Source: Pseudomonas sp. B21-040 (GTDB taxonomy: Bacteria > Pseudomonadota > Gammaproteobacteria > Pseudomonadales > Pseudomonadaceae). From it: a DNA stretch of 64,000 nucleotides. Every line of letters begins with the position of its first letter. Positions within the stretch are counted from its first letter, which is position 1. The position numbers and the translations under genes are program-made. The notes beneath the pieces are model-generated. The model searched no databases, was not told the DNA's origin, and saw nothing but the letters and a program-made list of their open reading frames with translations. The DNA is taken from contig NZ_CP087176.1 of NCBI RefSeq assembly GCF_024748695.1, positions 303,501-367,500 on the forward strand. Direction: 5' to 3'. Positions 7,806 to 15,906 of this stretch are shown one piece after another.

Positions 7806-8780
7806 TCAGTTGCGCGGGACTTGCCGCCCGGGGGTATCGGGGGCCAGTTCGCCGGTCTGCAACCAGGACAATGCAATGGGCCATAGTGTGGCTTGGTATG
7901 CGCTGCGAAAAAAGGCGAAATGTCCGACTTCTTTTTCGCCGATGTCTTCGGGGGCGATTCTCAGGTGGGTGTTTGTACTGCCGGTGAAGTAACCGAGCAG
8001 GCGTTCAATGGCCGCAACGGTGCCGTAAGGATCGTCGCTGATACTGATGGCCAGGGTTTTTGCGCTGACGTTAGCGAACGGGAGCCCACCGTCCCTGGCG
8101 TGGATGACGCGACCGCTGGGGCGTTTTTCGTAGCGGGCGGTGGGCGTGCTCCAGTCATGCACGACGCCGGCAGGCGTGTCTTCCAGCCAGCCAAGGCGTT
8201 TTCCGGGAAAGTAGCCATAAAGCATCGTCACCAGCGGCATCACTACATGCCATTTGCCAAACATTCGCCAGCGGTGGGCCGGCGCGTAATCGCGCCAGTA
8301 AGCAAATTGAGCGCCTACCGTCACCAAGCGCCGAATGACACGCCCAGAGGCTCCCAGGCCCGCTGCACAGCCTCCAAAGCTATGACCGACGACATCGCAG
8401 GGCTGGCCGGGGAATTCTCGCTGAGCGCGCCTGAGCATCGCCTCAAAGTCCAGTGCGCCCCAATCGGACCATGAAGCGTCGAGATCTCTCATTGAGGTGG
8501 GGCGGGACTCACCGATGCCTCGGTAGTCGAAGGTGATCACGTCGAAACCGTTGGCGAACAGGTAATCGGCGAAACGCGAGTAGTGGCGGCAGCGTACCGA
8601 GGTGGCGGCGTTGATGATAACGACCGGGCGGGTTGCATCCTGCCGGGCGTGCCGCCACGTGAAGCCGCCGAGCATGAAGCCATCTGCGGCGGGCTCTTTG
8701 AACGGTTCGCCGCAAGCCAGGGTGGGCTGCGACAGCACAATCTCTGCCGGCGCCAATGGCGGCATGTCCTGCACATTCAT
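7806..8780 (-). CDS. Alpha/beta-fold hydrolase
   Basis: The 324-residue cytoplasmic hydrolase has the nucleophile elbow GHSFGG near the centre, an upstream DYRGIGES segment typical of S33-like or lysophospholipase-like folds, and a C-terminal EVGHFAFFR that should supply the catalytic histidine. No signal peptide is present. The substrate is unknown; the family is usually annotated as a serine aminopeptidase or esterase-like hydrolase. It is followed after about 30 bp by the two paralogous small genes and may share their transcript. The start could be the ATG at 8780 or one five codons on. Confidence 0.78.
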   Translation of the reverse strand: MNVQDMPPLAPAEIVLSQPTLACGEPFKEPAADGFMLGGFTWRHARQDATRPVVIINAATSVRCRHYSRFADYLFANGFDVITFDYRGIGESRPTSMRDLDASWSDWGALDFEAMLRRAQREFPGQPCDVVGHSFGGCAAGLGASGRVIRRLVTVGAQFAYWRDYAPAHRWRMFGKWHVVMPLVTMLYGYFPGKRLGWLEDTPAGVVHDWSTPTARYEKRPSGRVIHARDGGLPFANVSAKTLAISISDDPYGTVAAIERLLGYFTGSTNTHLRIAPEDIGEKEVGHFAFFRSAYQATLWPIALSWLQTGELAPDTPGRQVPRN

Positions 8781-8848
8781 AGGTTTCGGGCCTTTGCGCG
8801 GAGTTGCTAACGATAGTCTTCACGTTGCTTGGGAGCAATCCACCGGCA

Positions 8849-9931
8849 CTATCGTGATTTCTGATAAAGCAGTCGTTCTTCTAGCGCTGCCTGCTCCCGA
8901 TCCAGCTCCGCACGAAGCTCCTCTTCGCTCGGCAGCACCAGTTTGTATTTGCTGGCGAACAGTTGCTCATTACCCTCCAGGATTGAAAAACGCACCACTG
9001 ATTCATCTTTTTGGGCGCAGAGAATGATGCCGACAGTGGGGCCGTCCTCCGGTCCTCGTCTGAGCTCGTCGTACATGCGCACATACATGTCCATTTGGCC
9101 GACGTCCTGGCAGGTCAATTCGCCGCGCTTTAGGTCGAAGATGACGAAGCACTTGAGCAGATAGTTGTAGAACACCAGATCGATGTAAAAGTCTTTGCTG
9201 TCGGTACTGATGCGTTGCTGTCGGGCGATAAAGGCAAATCCTTTGCCCAGTTCGAGCAAAAAGCCCTGAAGTTGGTTGATCAGTGCTTGTTCGAGTTCGG
9301 TTTCCAGCACCTGACCTGCGTTGGGCAGGCCAAGAAACTCCAGTACGACGGGGTCACGAATGAAATCCCTGGGGCTGGCGCGCATTTTCTGGATATTGGT
9401 ATCTGCTTCATCCTTGACGGCATCGCGGTCCCGACTCGCCAGCAGGCGCTCGTAGTAAAGCGTGTTGATCTGGCGCTCCAGCGCACGGCTGGACCAGTTT
9501 TGAATGGCTGATTCGTTCATGTACCAGTGGCGAGCATGGTCATTGTCGACTCGTAACAGGCGGCGGTAATGGGTCCAGCTCAATTCGTGACGCAGTGCGT
9601 CACACATTGGGAATGCTTGATAGAACAGGCGCATGTAACGAAGGTTGGAGGCATCAAAGCCTTTCCCAAATTCGGCTGTCAGAACCTTCGCCAGCGTTGA
9701 CAGCAACTGCTTGCCATAACCTGCCCGCCGGGCCCCCTCCTGCTCAAACTCCACAATATGCCGCCCGATCTGCCAGCAGGTTTGTACTTGAGCGGTATCG
9801 ACCGCGCGCAGCACCTTTTGACGTGCCTGGCGGATCAGTTCCCCAAGATTGCCCACCAGTGAGGCGAGTTGTGGGTCTTGCAGGTGATCGGATTTGACGA
9901 GGCTGAAGGAACAGGCGAAAGAGGATGACAA
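8849..9931 (-). CDS. YhcG-type PDDEXK nuclease-domain protein (DUF1016)
   Basis: The 360-residue protein has the two-part build of the YhcG family. The N-terminal DUF1016 helical domain (about residues 25-160) has the conserved WQIGRHIVEFEQEGARRAGY and LSWTHYRRLLRV stretches. The C-terminal PDDEXK nuclease fold carries DFYIDLVFYN and CFVIFDLKRGEL, where the catalytic acid and lysine are expected. Such genes often sit in restriction-modification or defence islands and are patchily distributed. Here it stands alone, with no methylase or other defence gene beside it. The molecular role is not established for most members. Confidence 0.82.
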   Translation of the reverse strand: MSSSFACSFSLVKSDHLQDPQLASLVGNLGELIRQARQKVLRAVDTAQVQTCWQIGRHIVEFEQEGARRAGYGKQLLSTLAKVLTAEFGKGFDASNLRYMRLFYQAFPMCDALRHELSWTHYRRLLRVDNDHARHWYMNESAIQNWSSRALERQINTLYYERLLASRDRDAVKDEADTNIQKMRASPRDFIRDPVVLEFLGLPNAGQVLETELEQALINQLQGFLLELGKGFAFIARQQRISTDSKDFYIDLVFYNYLLKCFVIFDLKRGELTCQDVGQMDMYVRMYDELRRGPEDGPTVGIILCAQKDESVVRFSILEGNEQLFASKYKLVLPSEEELRAELDREQAALEERLLYQKSR

Positions 9932-10151
9932 GGGAGCGCCATTCGGCGATGCAGGATGGCGCTGGTGATTCGCAAGGAAATGCCGGATCCGTTTTGCAGG
10001 AGCAAGCCGACGTCAGAGCACGTTTGTGGAATACAACCTGTAGTCCATTTCGCCGTGAGCCAAAGTACCAATCAATCTAAAACCCTGGCCTTCGGCGAGG
10101 CGTCTAAAAAGGGGTAACGATAGGGTTCTACAGAGCCCGGGAGTCGTCATC

Positions 10152-10595
10152 ATGAAAAACTTCCATTCATTCATGTTGCCCCTCATCGCTGTCGGTGTGC
10201 TGGTTTTTCCAGGGATCGCGCCGGCGGCCAGTCTTGATCCTGTTGATAACGCAGGCGTACAGGTCCAGCGTGAAGCGCAGAACGGCATCACTTACCTGAA
10301 CGGTGGTATCGGTGAGGATGAATCAAAGGCCATCCAGCAGACGTCGGGTTACAACCTGCACATGACGTTTTCTGTCGGGTCCGGGAATGAATACATACCC
10401 GATGTAGAGGTGGTGATTCAGAAAGCAGCGGGGCAAACAGTGTTGACGTTGAGTCAGGCTGGCCCGCTGGTTTATGTCCAGCTGCCTCCTGGCAAATACA
10501 CCGTTGTTGCGACTCGCAATGGAGAAACGCGGCGGGATACGACAGACATTGGTAGCGGCGCTGCACGCAACCTGGTTTTTCACTGGAACAGCTGA
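10152..10595 (+). CDS. Exported protein with carboxypeptidase-regulatory-like fold
   Basis: The 147-residue protein has a clear signal peptide ending near APAA-SLD. The secreted part contains the segments MTFSVGSGNEYIPDVEVVIQ and VYVQLPPGKYTVVATRNG, a beta-sandwich pattern seen in carboxypeptidase-regulatory-like or PEGA-like domains. It is probably periplasmic and non-enzymatic. The gene is monocistronic, converges on the next minus-strand gene, and no neighbour indicates a role. Confidence 0.65.
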   Translation: MKNFHSFMLPLIAVGVLVFPGIAPAASLDPVDNAGVQVQREAQNGITYLNGGIGEDESKAIQQTSGYNLHMTFSVGSGNEYIPDVEVVIQKAAGQTVLTLSQAGPLVYVQLPPGKYTVVATRNGETRRDTTDIGSGAARNLVFHWNS

Positions 10596-10632
10596 TCGGT
10601 TTCTTTAACGACCGACGTTATACCTTGAGCAA

Positions 10633-10666
10633 ACAGGCGGCAGTCGTCTTGAGACTGCTCGCCTGT
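10633..10666. terminator. Hairpin between convergent genes, weak terminator
   Basis: ACAGGCGGCAGTC pairs with GACTGCTCGCCTGT with a one-base mismatch. It sits between two converging genes but lacks a U-run on either side, so efficient intrinsic termination is uncertain. Confidence 0.4.
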
Positions 10667-10674
10667 CGGTCGCA

Positions 10675-11136
10675 TCAGGCCTGCGTCGTTTGACCGCGCA
10701 GGATCTGTTGCTTGCGTTGCTCTTCTGGCAGGTCATTGATGCAGTAGTTGATGTAGAAAACGTTCAGGAAGAAGGTGTAGAACGCGTTCATACGCAGATC
10801 GATTTTGTGCTCGCTGAGGGCGTATTCCGACAAGGCATTCTTGGCTTTGAACGCCCAGACGATATACAGCGCGTTGGTCGCAATAATCAGAATGCCCGAC
10901 AACGCTTCGAACAGTACTTCGCCTGAATTGGACAATGCGTGGCTCCAGCCAAGGCAGACGGCCAGCCAGATAATGTAGGTGTTATCGACCAGTTTGATCT
11001 TGGTGGTTTCGCTGATTTTCTGATTGGTTCTGACCAGCCACAGCAACAGGTACAGCCCGAAGGTTGCGACCGACAGCAAAACCATATTCAAGGTTTTGGT
11101 GTTGATCTTGTCTTTGAGTTCATTGATGTCAGACAT
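10675..11136 (-). CDS. Membrane protein resembling DUF4234 proteins
   Basis: The 153-residue protein starts with a short soluble segment (MSDINELKDKINTKTLNM) followed by about four membrane segments (VLLSVATFGLYLLLWLVRTN; a segment around residues 50-65; EALSGILIIATNALYIVWAF; FYTFFLNVFYINYCIND). This arrangement and the NxxIS pattern after the first segment resemble DUF4234 proteins. The ATG at 11136 was chosen because the hydrophobic pattern begins directly after it, while the longer frame adds 71 proline-rich residues. Function unknown. Confidence 0.6.
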   Translation of the reverse strand: MSDINELKDKINTKTLNMVLLSVATFGLYLLLWLVRTNQKISETTKIKLVDNTYIIWLAVCLGWSHALSNSGEVLFEALSGILIIATNALYIVWAFKAKNALSEYALSEHKIDLRMNAFYTFFLNVFYINYCINDLPEEQRKQQILRGQTTQA

Positions 11137-11423
11137 AACGGTTCCATGTTCAGGATCGAGGGGAGGGCGTGCTTGAAAGGGGGGGCAAATCGTCCTGCAG
11201 GGGAGAAGGTGTTCTGCGGGGAGGGGGTGAAAAGCACGCACTCCTTGCGCTGTCTCTAGCCTGTGGCGATTGATCCGAATGCGGGGGGCGTCGGGATCGA
11301 TGCTGACCATCTTCCATGTACGCGAAAAATGATAGCACGGAGCTATCACTGGACTGGATCAAAAAAAGGAAATGTTTCAGGCGTCTGTGCTGTGGTTTTC
11401 TGCCGTTATCAAATCGCAGGCAT

Positions 11424-11454
11424 AAAAAAACCCTGAATCTTGCGATTCAGGGTT
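11424..11454 (-). terminator. Terminator downstream of tRNA-Phe
   Basis: The perfect stem AACCCTGAATC / GATTCAGGGTT with a 4-nt loop is followed on the minus strand by seven U. It lies 10 bp beyond the 3' end of the tRNA gene. Confidence 0.9.
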
Positions 11455-11463
11455 TTCGGTATT

Positions 11464-11539
11464 TGGTGCCCAGAGACGGAATCGAACCGCCGACACGGGG
11501 ATTTTCAATCCCCTGCTCTACCGACTGAGCTATCTGGGC
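11464..11539 (-). tRNA. tRNA-Phe(GAA)
   Basis: Read from the minus strand the 76-nt gene folds as a cloverleaf. The acceptor stem is GCCCAGA / TCTGGGC, the anticodon stem GGGGA / TCCCC with loop TTGAAAA (anticodon GAA), the T-arm has TTCGATT, and CCA is encoded. It is followed by its own terminator. Its 3' end faces the variable gene patch at 6500-11140. Confidence 0.97.
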
Positions 11540-11642
11540 AACGGGGCGCATTAAACTGGTTTTTCAGGGGGTCGTCAAGAAAGTTTTCAAAAAAAATTTA
11601 ATTATTACCGTCGCTTACGATCCGACCCCCGATTTGGCGGGG

Positions 11643-11915
11643 TTATTCTGCCGGCGGCACGTAGCCTTCGGCCTTGGCGTATTCCTCGCCGGAGAAGTAC
11701 TTGTCCATCTCGCCCTGAAGATATTTGCGATCTTCGGCGTTCATCATGTTCAGGCGTTTTTCGTTGATCAGCAGCGTCTGATGCTTTTGCCAGTCGGCCC
11801 AGGCCTTGGCAGAGACGTGATCAAAAATGTCCTGGCCCTTGGTGCCCGGGAACGGAGCGCGCTCCAGGCCAGGCAATTCTTCTTTGTACTTGCGGCACAT
11901 GATGGTGCGGGTCAT
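11643..11915 (-). CDS. yggX: YggX, oxidative-damage / Fe(II)-trafficking protein
   Basis: The 90-residue protein has the normal YggX length and the conserved start [20 protein letters not shown], including the family cysteine, and the later segment [18 protein letters not shown]. YggX protects iron-sulfur proteins and is thought to handle labile iron. Its ATG overlaps the mutY stop (11912-11915), the usual mutY-yggX arrangement. The association fits, since MutY itself carries a 4Fe-4S cluster. Confidence 0.93.
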   Translation of the reverse strand: MTRTIMCRKYKEELPGLERAPFPGTKGQDIFDHVSAKAWADWQKHQTLLINEKRLNMMNAEDRKYLQGEMDKYFSGEEYAKAEGYVPPAE

Positions 11916-12979
11916 GACGATTCTCCTGCGTTCAATACGGCGGCCGCGCGTTCGAGCAAGGTTTTGACCGGGGCGGCAAGGCCCAGGCGCGGCGGGGTGG
12001 CGAGGTTATACCAGAGCCAGTCGGCCTCGGCCACGTGATGGCCGGCTTCCTGGACCCGGACCAGCCAGGGTTCGATGGACAATTGGAAGTGACTGAAGGT
12101 GTGTACCAGGCTCGGCAGCGCCTTTGGGCTGCCCAGCTCCAGTGAGTGTTGCGAAGCCAGATGTTGCAGGTCGTCGAGGTCGTCGAGCTCCGGCAAACTC
12201 CAGAGACCGCCCCACAAGCCCGTGGAAGGGCGACGGTAGAGCAGAATCGCGCCGTCACCGTTGGCGAGCATCGGCATCAGCGTGCGCTTCTGTGGCACGC
12301 TTTTACGCGGTTTTGGAATGGGGTAGCGGGTTTCCAGCCCAAGCATGTGCGCCTCGCAGCCCTTTTCCAGCGGGCACAGCAGGCAACTTGGCTTGCTGCG
12401 CGTACACAGCGTGGCACCCAGGTCCATCATGGCCTGGGTGTAGGCGTTGACACGATCATGCGGCGTAAAGCGCTCAGCGTTGGCCCAGAGCTGTTTGGCG
12501 ACCTTCGGCTCCCCCGGGTAACCCTCTTGCGCGGTAAAGCGCGCCAGGACGCGTTTGACGTTGCCATCGAGGATCGGCGCCCGCAGGCCCATGCTCAGGC
12601 TGGCGATGGCACCCGCCGTCGACAGGCCAATGCCTGGCAGGTCAACCAGCTTTTCGACATCACGAGGAAACTCGCCGCCATATTCAGCCACGACAATTTT
12701 TGCGGTCTTCTGCAGATTGCGGGCGCGGGTGTAGTAACCCAGGCCAGTCCACAGGTGCAGCACTTCGTCTTCCGGCGCGGCGGCCAGGGCTTCGACCGTC
12801 GGCAACGAAGCCATGAAGCGGTCGAAGTAATTCAACACGGTGCTGACCTGGGTTTGCTGCAACATGATTTCCGAGACCCACACGCGATACGGCGTAATGC
12901 CCTGCTGCCAAGGCAAATCGTGGCGGCCGTGGCGGTCGTACCAATCCAGCACCGCCGATGAAAACTGCTCGGATCTCAT
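11912..12979 (-). CDS. mutY: Adenine DNA glycosylase MutY
   Basis: The 355-residue enzyme removes adenine mispaired with 8-oxoguanine. Visible features are the N-terminal catalytic region with LPWQ and [10 protein letters not shown] (catalytic Glu), the helix-hairpin-helix [12 protein letters not shown] with the catalytic Asp a little later, and the 4Fe-4S cysteines in C-x6-C-x2-C-x5-C ([17 protein letters not shown]). A C-terminal NUDIX-like 8-oxoG-recognition domain follows. The start overlaps the end of the asmA-like gene (ATGA) and the stop overlaps yggX, giving a tightly coupled three-gene unit. Confidence 0.95.
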   Translation of the reverse strand: MRSEQFSSAVLDWYDRHGRHDLPWQQGITPYRVWVSEIMLQQTQVSTVLNYFDRFMASLPTVEALAAAPEDEVLHLWTGLGYYTRARNLQKTAKIVVAEYGGEFPRDVEKLVDLPGIGLSTAGAIASLSMGLRAPILDGNVKRVLARFTAQEGYPGEPKVAKQLWANAERFTPHDRVNAYTQAMMDLGATLCTRSKPSCLLCPLEKGCEAHMLGLETRYPIPKPRKSVPQKRTLMPMLANGDGAILLYRRPSTGLWGGLWSLPELDDLDDLQHLASQHSLELGSPKALPSLVHTFSHFQLSIEPWLVRVQEAGHHVAEADWLWYNLATPPRLGLAAPVKTLLERAAAVLNAGESS

Positions 12980-15201
12980 CGCTTGAACAGCCCCTTCAAT
13001 GCGTTTTTCAATTCAGGGCTGACCTTGTCGCCCAGCTTCTCGTCGATTTTTTCGCTGATCTTGTCGCCGGCCATTTTGCTCGCGACCTGGCCCATGCGTT
13101 CGTTATCGAGACGGCAAGCCTTGGCACCGAGTTCCAGCGGCCCACGGCAGCGCAGCGGCCACTCGACACCGACAAATTTGTCGCCGACCTGGCAAGCCGG
13201 GTCCGGCATGGCGCTTGTATCGCCTTCGACGATGATGCCCACGCGGTAATCCATGCCCAGCACGCGCAGATCAACGTCGCCGTCGCCATTCACGGTCATG
13301 CCCGGGATACGCACTTTCAGGTCCGGATTGCTGGCGACGCCGTTACGGAACGTCAGGTTGCCCTTGAGCTCCTGGAAGGGCGTGTCCTTGCCCCGTGGCT
13401 CGCCGCTGAGGGTTTTGCGGTTCAGGGTGGCGATGCCCTTGCACAGCTGTTGTTCGAGATTGGCATTGAGCAGCACGCCGTTGTTGATGACGAAGCTGGC
13501 GTTGCCGTTGAGGCTGTCGATCAGCGCCTTCTGGCTGTTGCCGCTACCGGTCAGCGCACTGTTGAGCGTCACCAGGCCTTTGACCGGCGGATTTTTCCCT
13601 TGGCTTTCGAGGATCTTTTCCGCCGGTACTTTGTTGATGTTCGTCTGCAGGCTCAGCGCCGGGACCTGCTGGCGCACGTCGAGAGTGCCTTTGGCTTCGA
13701 AGTTGCCGCCATACAGATCGCCGCGCAGGTTCTGCAGGGTCAGCAGGCCGCCCTGGCCCGTGGCCTTGAGTGCCGCGTTCTGGATCGGAAGCTTGTCGAG
13801 GGTCAACTGGCCGAAGGTCAGGTCGGCGTCCACGTCGAGTTTGCTCAAGCGCTCGACCGGCAAAAGGCGTTCGGAACTCCACGCATCTTTGGTCGGTTTC
13901 TCCGGCAGCGGCGTGCTGCCCGCACCCGCCATGGCGTCGGCCTCGGTGCTGGCGACTTCAGCCTGGCGCACCTGGGTCGCGCTGTTGGCTTCGGCGGATT
14001 TTGCTGGCAGATAGCGGTCGATGTTGAACGTGTCAGCCTTCAGGACTGCGTGTAGCGATTGCTTGGCGAAATCCTCAACAGCGATACGGCCGCTGAAACT
14101 GCTGTCATCGACTTTCAGATTGATATTGTCGAACGCCACGCTGCTCGGCGTGCCGGCCACGCGGCTGACCAGTTCGACTTTGCTCAGGCTGCCTTCAGCC
14201 ATGGCCGGAAGTTGCTGGCCAATGCTGTCGACGAATTTCGCCAGGTCGAACTGGGCAATCGAAATGCCGCCGCTGATTTGCGGGGTCTTGTCGAGGTCGT
14301 TGACCTTGAGTTCACCCAGTGCGCGCAGTTGATTGGCAGAGATCTTGATACCGGTCCATTCAGCGACGTTCGCCGCTTTATCGAGCAGCAATTGCCCCTG
14401 GGCAGAGAACGTCATGGTCTTGCCCTGCAGCGGATCACCCGCGAGTTCGCCGGACATTTTCATGTCTTCAAATTTGTAGCGTTGCAAGGCGCGCTCGAAA
14501 CGCAGTTCGCCATTGAGCTCGGTGCGCACGCGCAGAACCGGTTGGTTGGTGCCCAGGAATGCCGTGAGCTTGACCGGAATATTGGTCGAGTCGTGGACCG
14601 GGCCGGTGCTGAGCTGAATGCTCTCGGCGCTGAACTGCTTGCCCGTCTGCTCGTCGCTGTACTCAACGCGGGCGTTATTGACGGTCAGGCTGTCGATGTC
14701 CAGGCGCATGGGCTGGGCCGGTTTTTCCACTGGGGCCGTGGCCGCTGGCGAAGGCTCGCCGGTGGTGGTCGGCGTCGTGCTTGCAGTGGCTGGCGCGGGG
14801 ACCTTGCCCACGTCCTGCCAGTTCCCGTGGCCATCCTTGTCGCGGGTCAGGCGCAGGTTCAGCCCTTCGACACGGACATCGCTCATCTGCACTTCTCGGC
14901 GCAGCAGCGGCAGCACGCGTACCGACAGACCCAGCATCTGCAAGTCGGCGAACGGCTCGGTTGGCTTGACCAGGGTCGCGACACTGGCGTCATGCAACTC
15001 CAGGCCAAGCCACGGGAACAGGCTCCAGCCGATGTCGCCATTGAGCGTCAGCTCGATGTGGGCCTTGTCGCGGGCAATCTGGCGAATCTCGTCTTTGTAG
15101 TCGTTGGGATCGAAGAGGTGGGTCAGGGCAAAGCCCAGCGCCACAATGATCAGCAACAGCCCGAGAAGCACCAGACCCAGGATTTTGCCGAACGCTTTCA
15201 T
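12976..15201 (-). CDS. AsmA family protein
   Basis: The 741-residue envelope protein is anchored by one N-terminal membrane helix (ILGLVLLGLLLIIVALGFAL) with the rest in the periplasm. It has the AsmA N-terminal region (LFDPNDYKDEIRQIARDKAH) and the AsmA C-terminal repeat-like domain near residues 550-640 (VIVEGD, LRVLGMDYRVG). Proline/threonine-rich linkers near residues 135-160 and 400-430 look flexible. AsmA-like proteins of the repeating beta-groove type are linked to phospholipid transport and outer-membrane homeostasis. It leads the asmA-mutY-yggX unit. Confidence 0.85.
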   Translation of the reverse strand: MKAFGKILGLVLLGLLLIIVALGFALTHLFDPNDYKDEIRQIARDKAHIELTLNGDIGWSLFPWLGLELHDASVATLVKPTEPFADLQMLGLSVRVLPLLRREVQMSDVRVEGLNLRLTRDKDGHGNWQDVGKVPAPATASTTPTTTGEPSPAATAPVEKPAQPMRLDIDSLTVNNARVEYSDEQTGKQFSAESIQLSTGPVHDSTNIPVKLTAFLGTNQPVLRVRTELNGELRFERALQRYKFEDMKMSGELAGDPLQGKTMTFSAQGQLLLDKAANVAEWTGIKISANQLRALGELKVNDLDKTPQISGGISIAQFDLAKFVDSIGQQLPAMAEGSLSKVELVSRVAGTPSSVAFDNINLKVDDSSFSGRIAVEDFAKQSLHAVLKADTFNIDRYLPAKSAEANSATQVRQAEVASTEADAMAGAGSTPLPEKPTKDAWSSERLLPVERLSKLDVDADLTFGQLTLDKLPIQNAALKATGQGGLLTLQNLRGDLYGGNFEAKGTLDVRQQVPALSLQTNINKVPAEKILESQGKNPPVKGLVTLNSALTGSGNSQKALIDSLNGNASFVINNGVLLNANLEQQLCKGIATLNRKTLSGEPRGKDTPFQELKGNLTFRNGVASNPDLKVRIPGMTVNGDGDVDLRVLGMDYRVGIIVEGDTSAMPDPACQVGDKFVGVEWPLRCRGPLELGAKACRLDNERMGQVASKMAGDKISEKIDEKLGDKVSPELKNALKGLFKR

Positions 15202-15280
15202 GGGCGAGTCCTTGTAGTTAGTCGAATTCGAAATTTAGCCGGGGAGTATAGCGCTCCGAAGCGGACGACCGGTCAGGCGA

Positions 15281-15685
15281 TCAATCGGGCAACACATCCA
15301 GCGGCAGTTTCAGCTTGGCCGCCAGCGCCTGGGCTTCAAGATGCCCGGCGGGGGCCAGCAGACGCAGGGTTGCGCCCGACTCAGAGGCCATTTTTTGCGC
15401 TTGGTTCACCAGGCGCTCGGCGACGCCACGCCGACGGGTAATTTTTCGTACACACAATTGAGACAAGTGCCAAACGTCCTGATTCCGCTGTAAACGCGCG
15501 GCGCCGAGCAGTCGATCATTGAAGCGTCCTGCGATCAGCGAGCCGTCCCGCAGGCAGCCTTCGATCAACTGCGCTTCCCCTGAAAACGGGGCGAACAGCC
15601 ACAGCGGAGCGTCGCGGTAAATTTTCTGCAGGTCTTGCTGATCCTGGTACGTGGCCTCGTTCAACGGTTCGACAATGATCGGCAT
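15281..15685 (-). CDS. PanZ/PanM-like GNAT protein
   Basis: The 134-residue acetyltransferase-fold protein carries segments RFNDRLLGAARLQRN and LCVRKITRRRGVAERLV, which match E. coli PanZ (RFNERLLAAVRV, LRVREVTRRRGVGQYLL). PanZ binds acetyl-CoA and promotes self-cleavage of aspartate decarboxylase PanD. Members in bacteria whose PanD needs no helper may have another role. The RRRGV motif is the acetyl-CoA pyrophosphate loop. The gene is separate from the AsmA unit by about 80 bp and divergent from the transporter that follows. Confidence 0.75.
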   Translation of the reverse strand: MPIIVEPLNEATYQDQQDLQKIYRDAPLWLFAPFSGEAQLIEGCLRDGSLIAGRFNDRLLGAARLQRNQDVWHLSQLCVRKITRRRGVAERLVNQAQKMASESGATLRLLAPAGHLEAQALAAKLKLPLDVLPD

Positions 15686-15906
15686 GGTGTCTCCTTAAGA
15701 GGTACGAGAACAGATGACTTACAAAAGGTGATATCAGTTTGGTTTTTCTGTCACGTGCAAATGGTAACCTTTGCCCGTTCGTCCGTCCCGCTGCGACCAG
15801 ATGTCGCACAAAAAGGCACTTCACCCAACAAAACGGTCATGCGTGCGCATGAAGGCCGGGGGCGAGGAGTGGCTGGCGAACCCTACTAATAATTGGGGGA
15901 TACACA

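Noticed and set aside
10633..10666. Small RNA between the convergent genes
   Set aside because: Only a 34-bp hairpin is visible, with no promoter-like sequence and no room for a separate gene.
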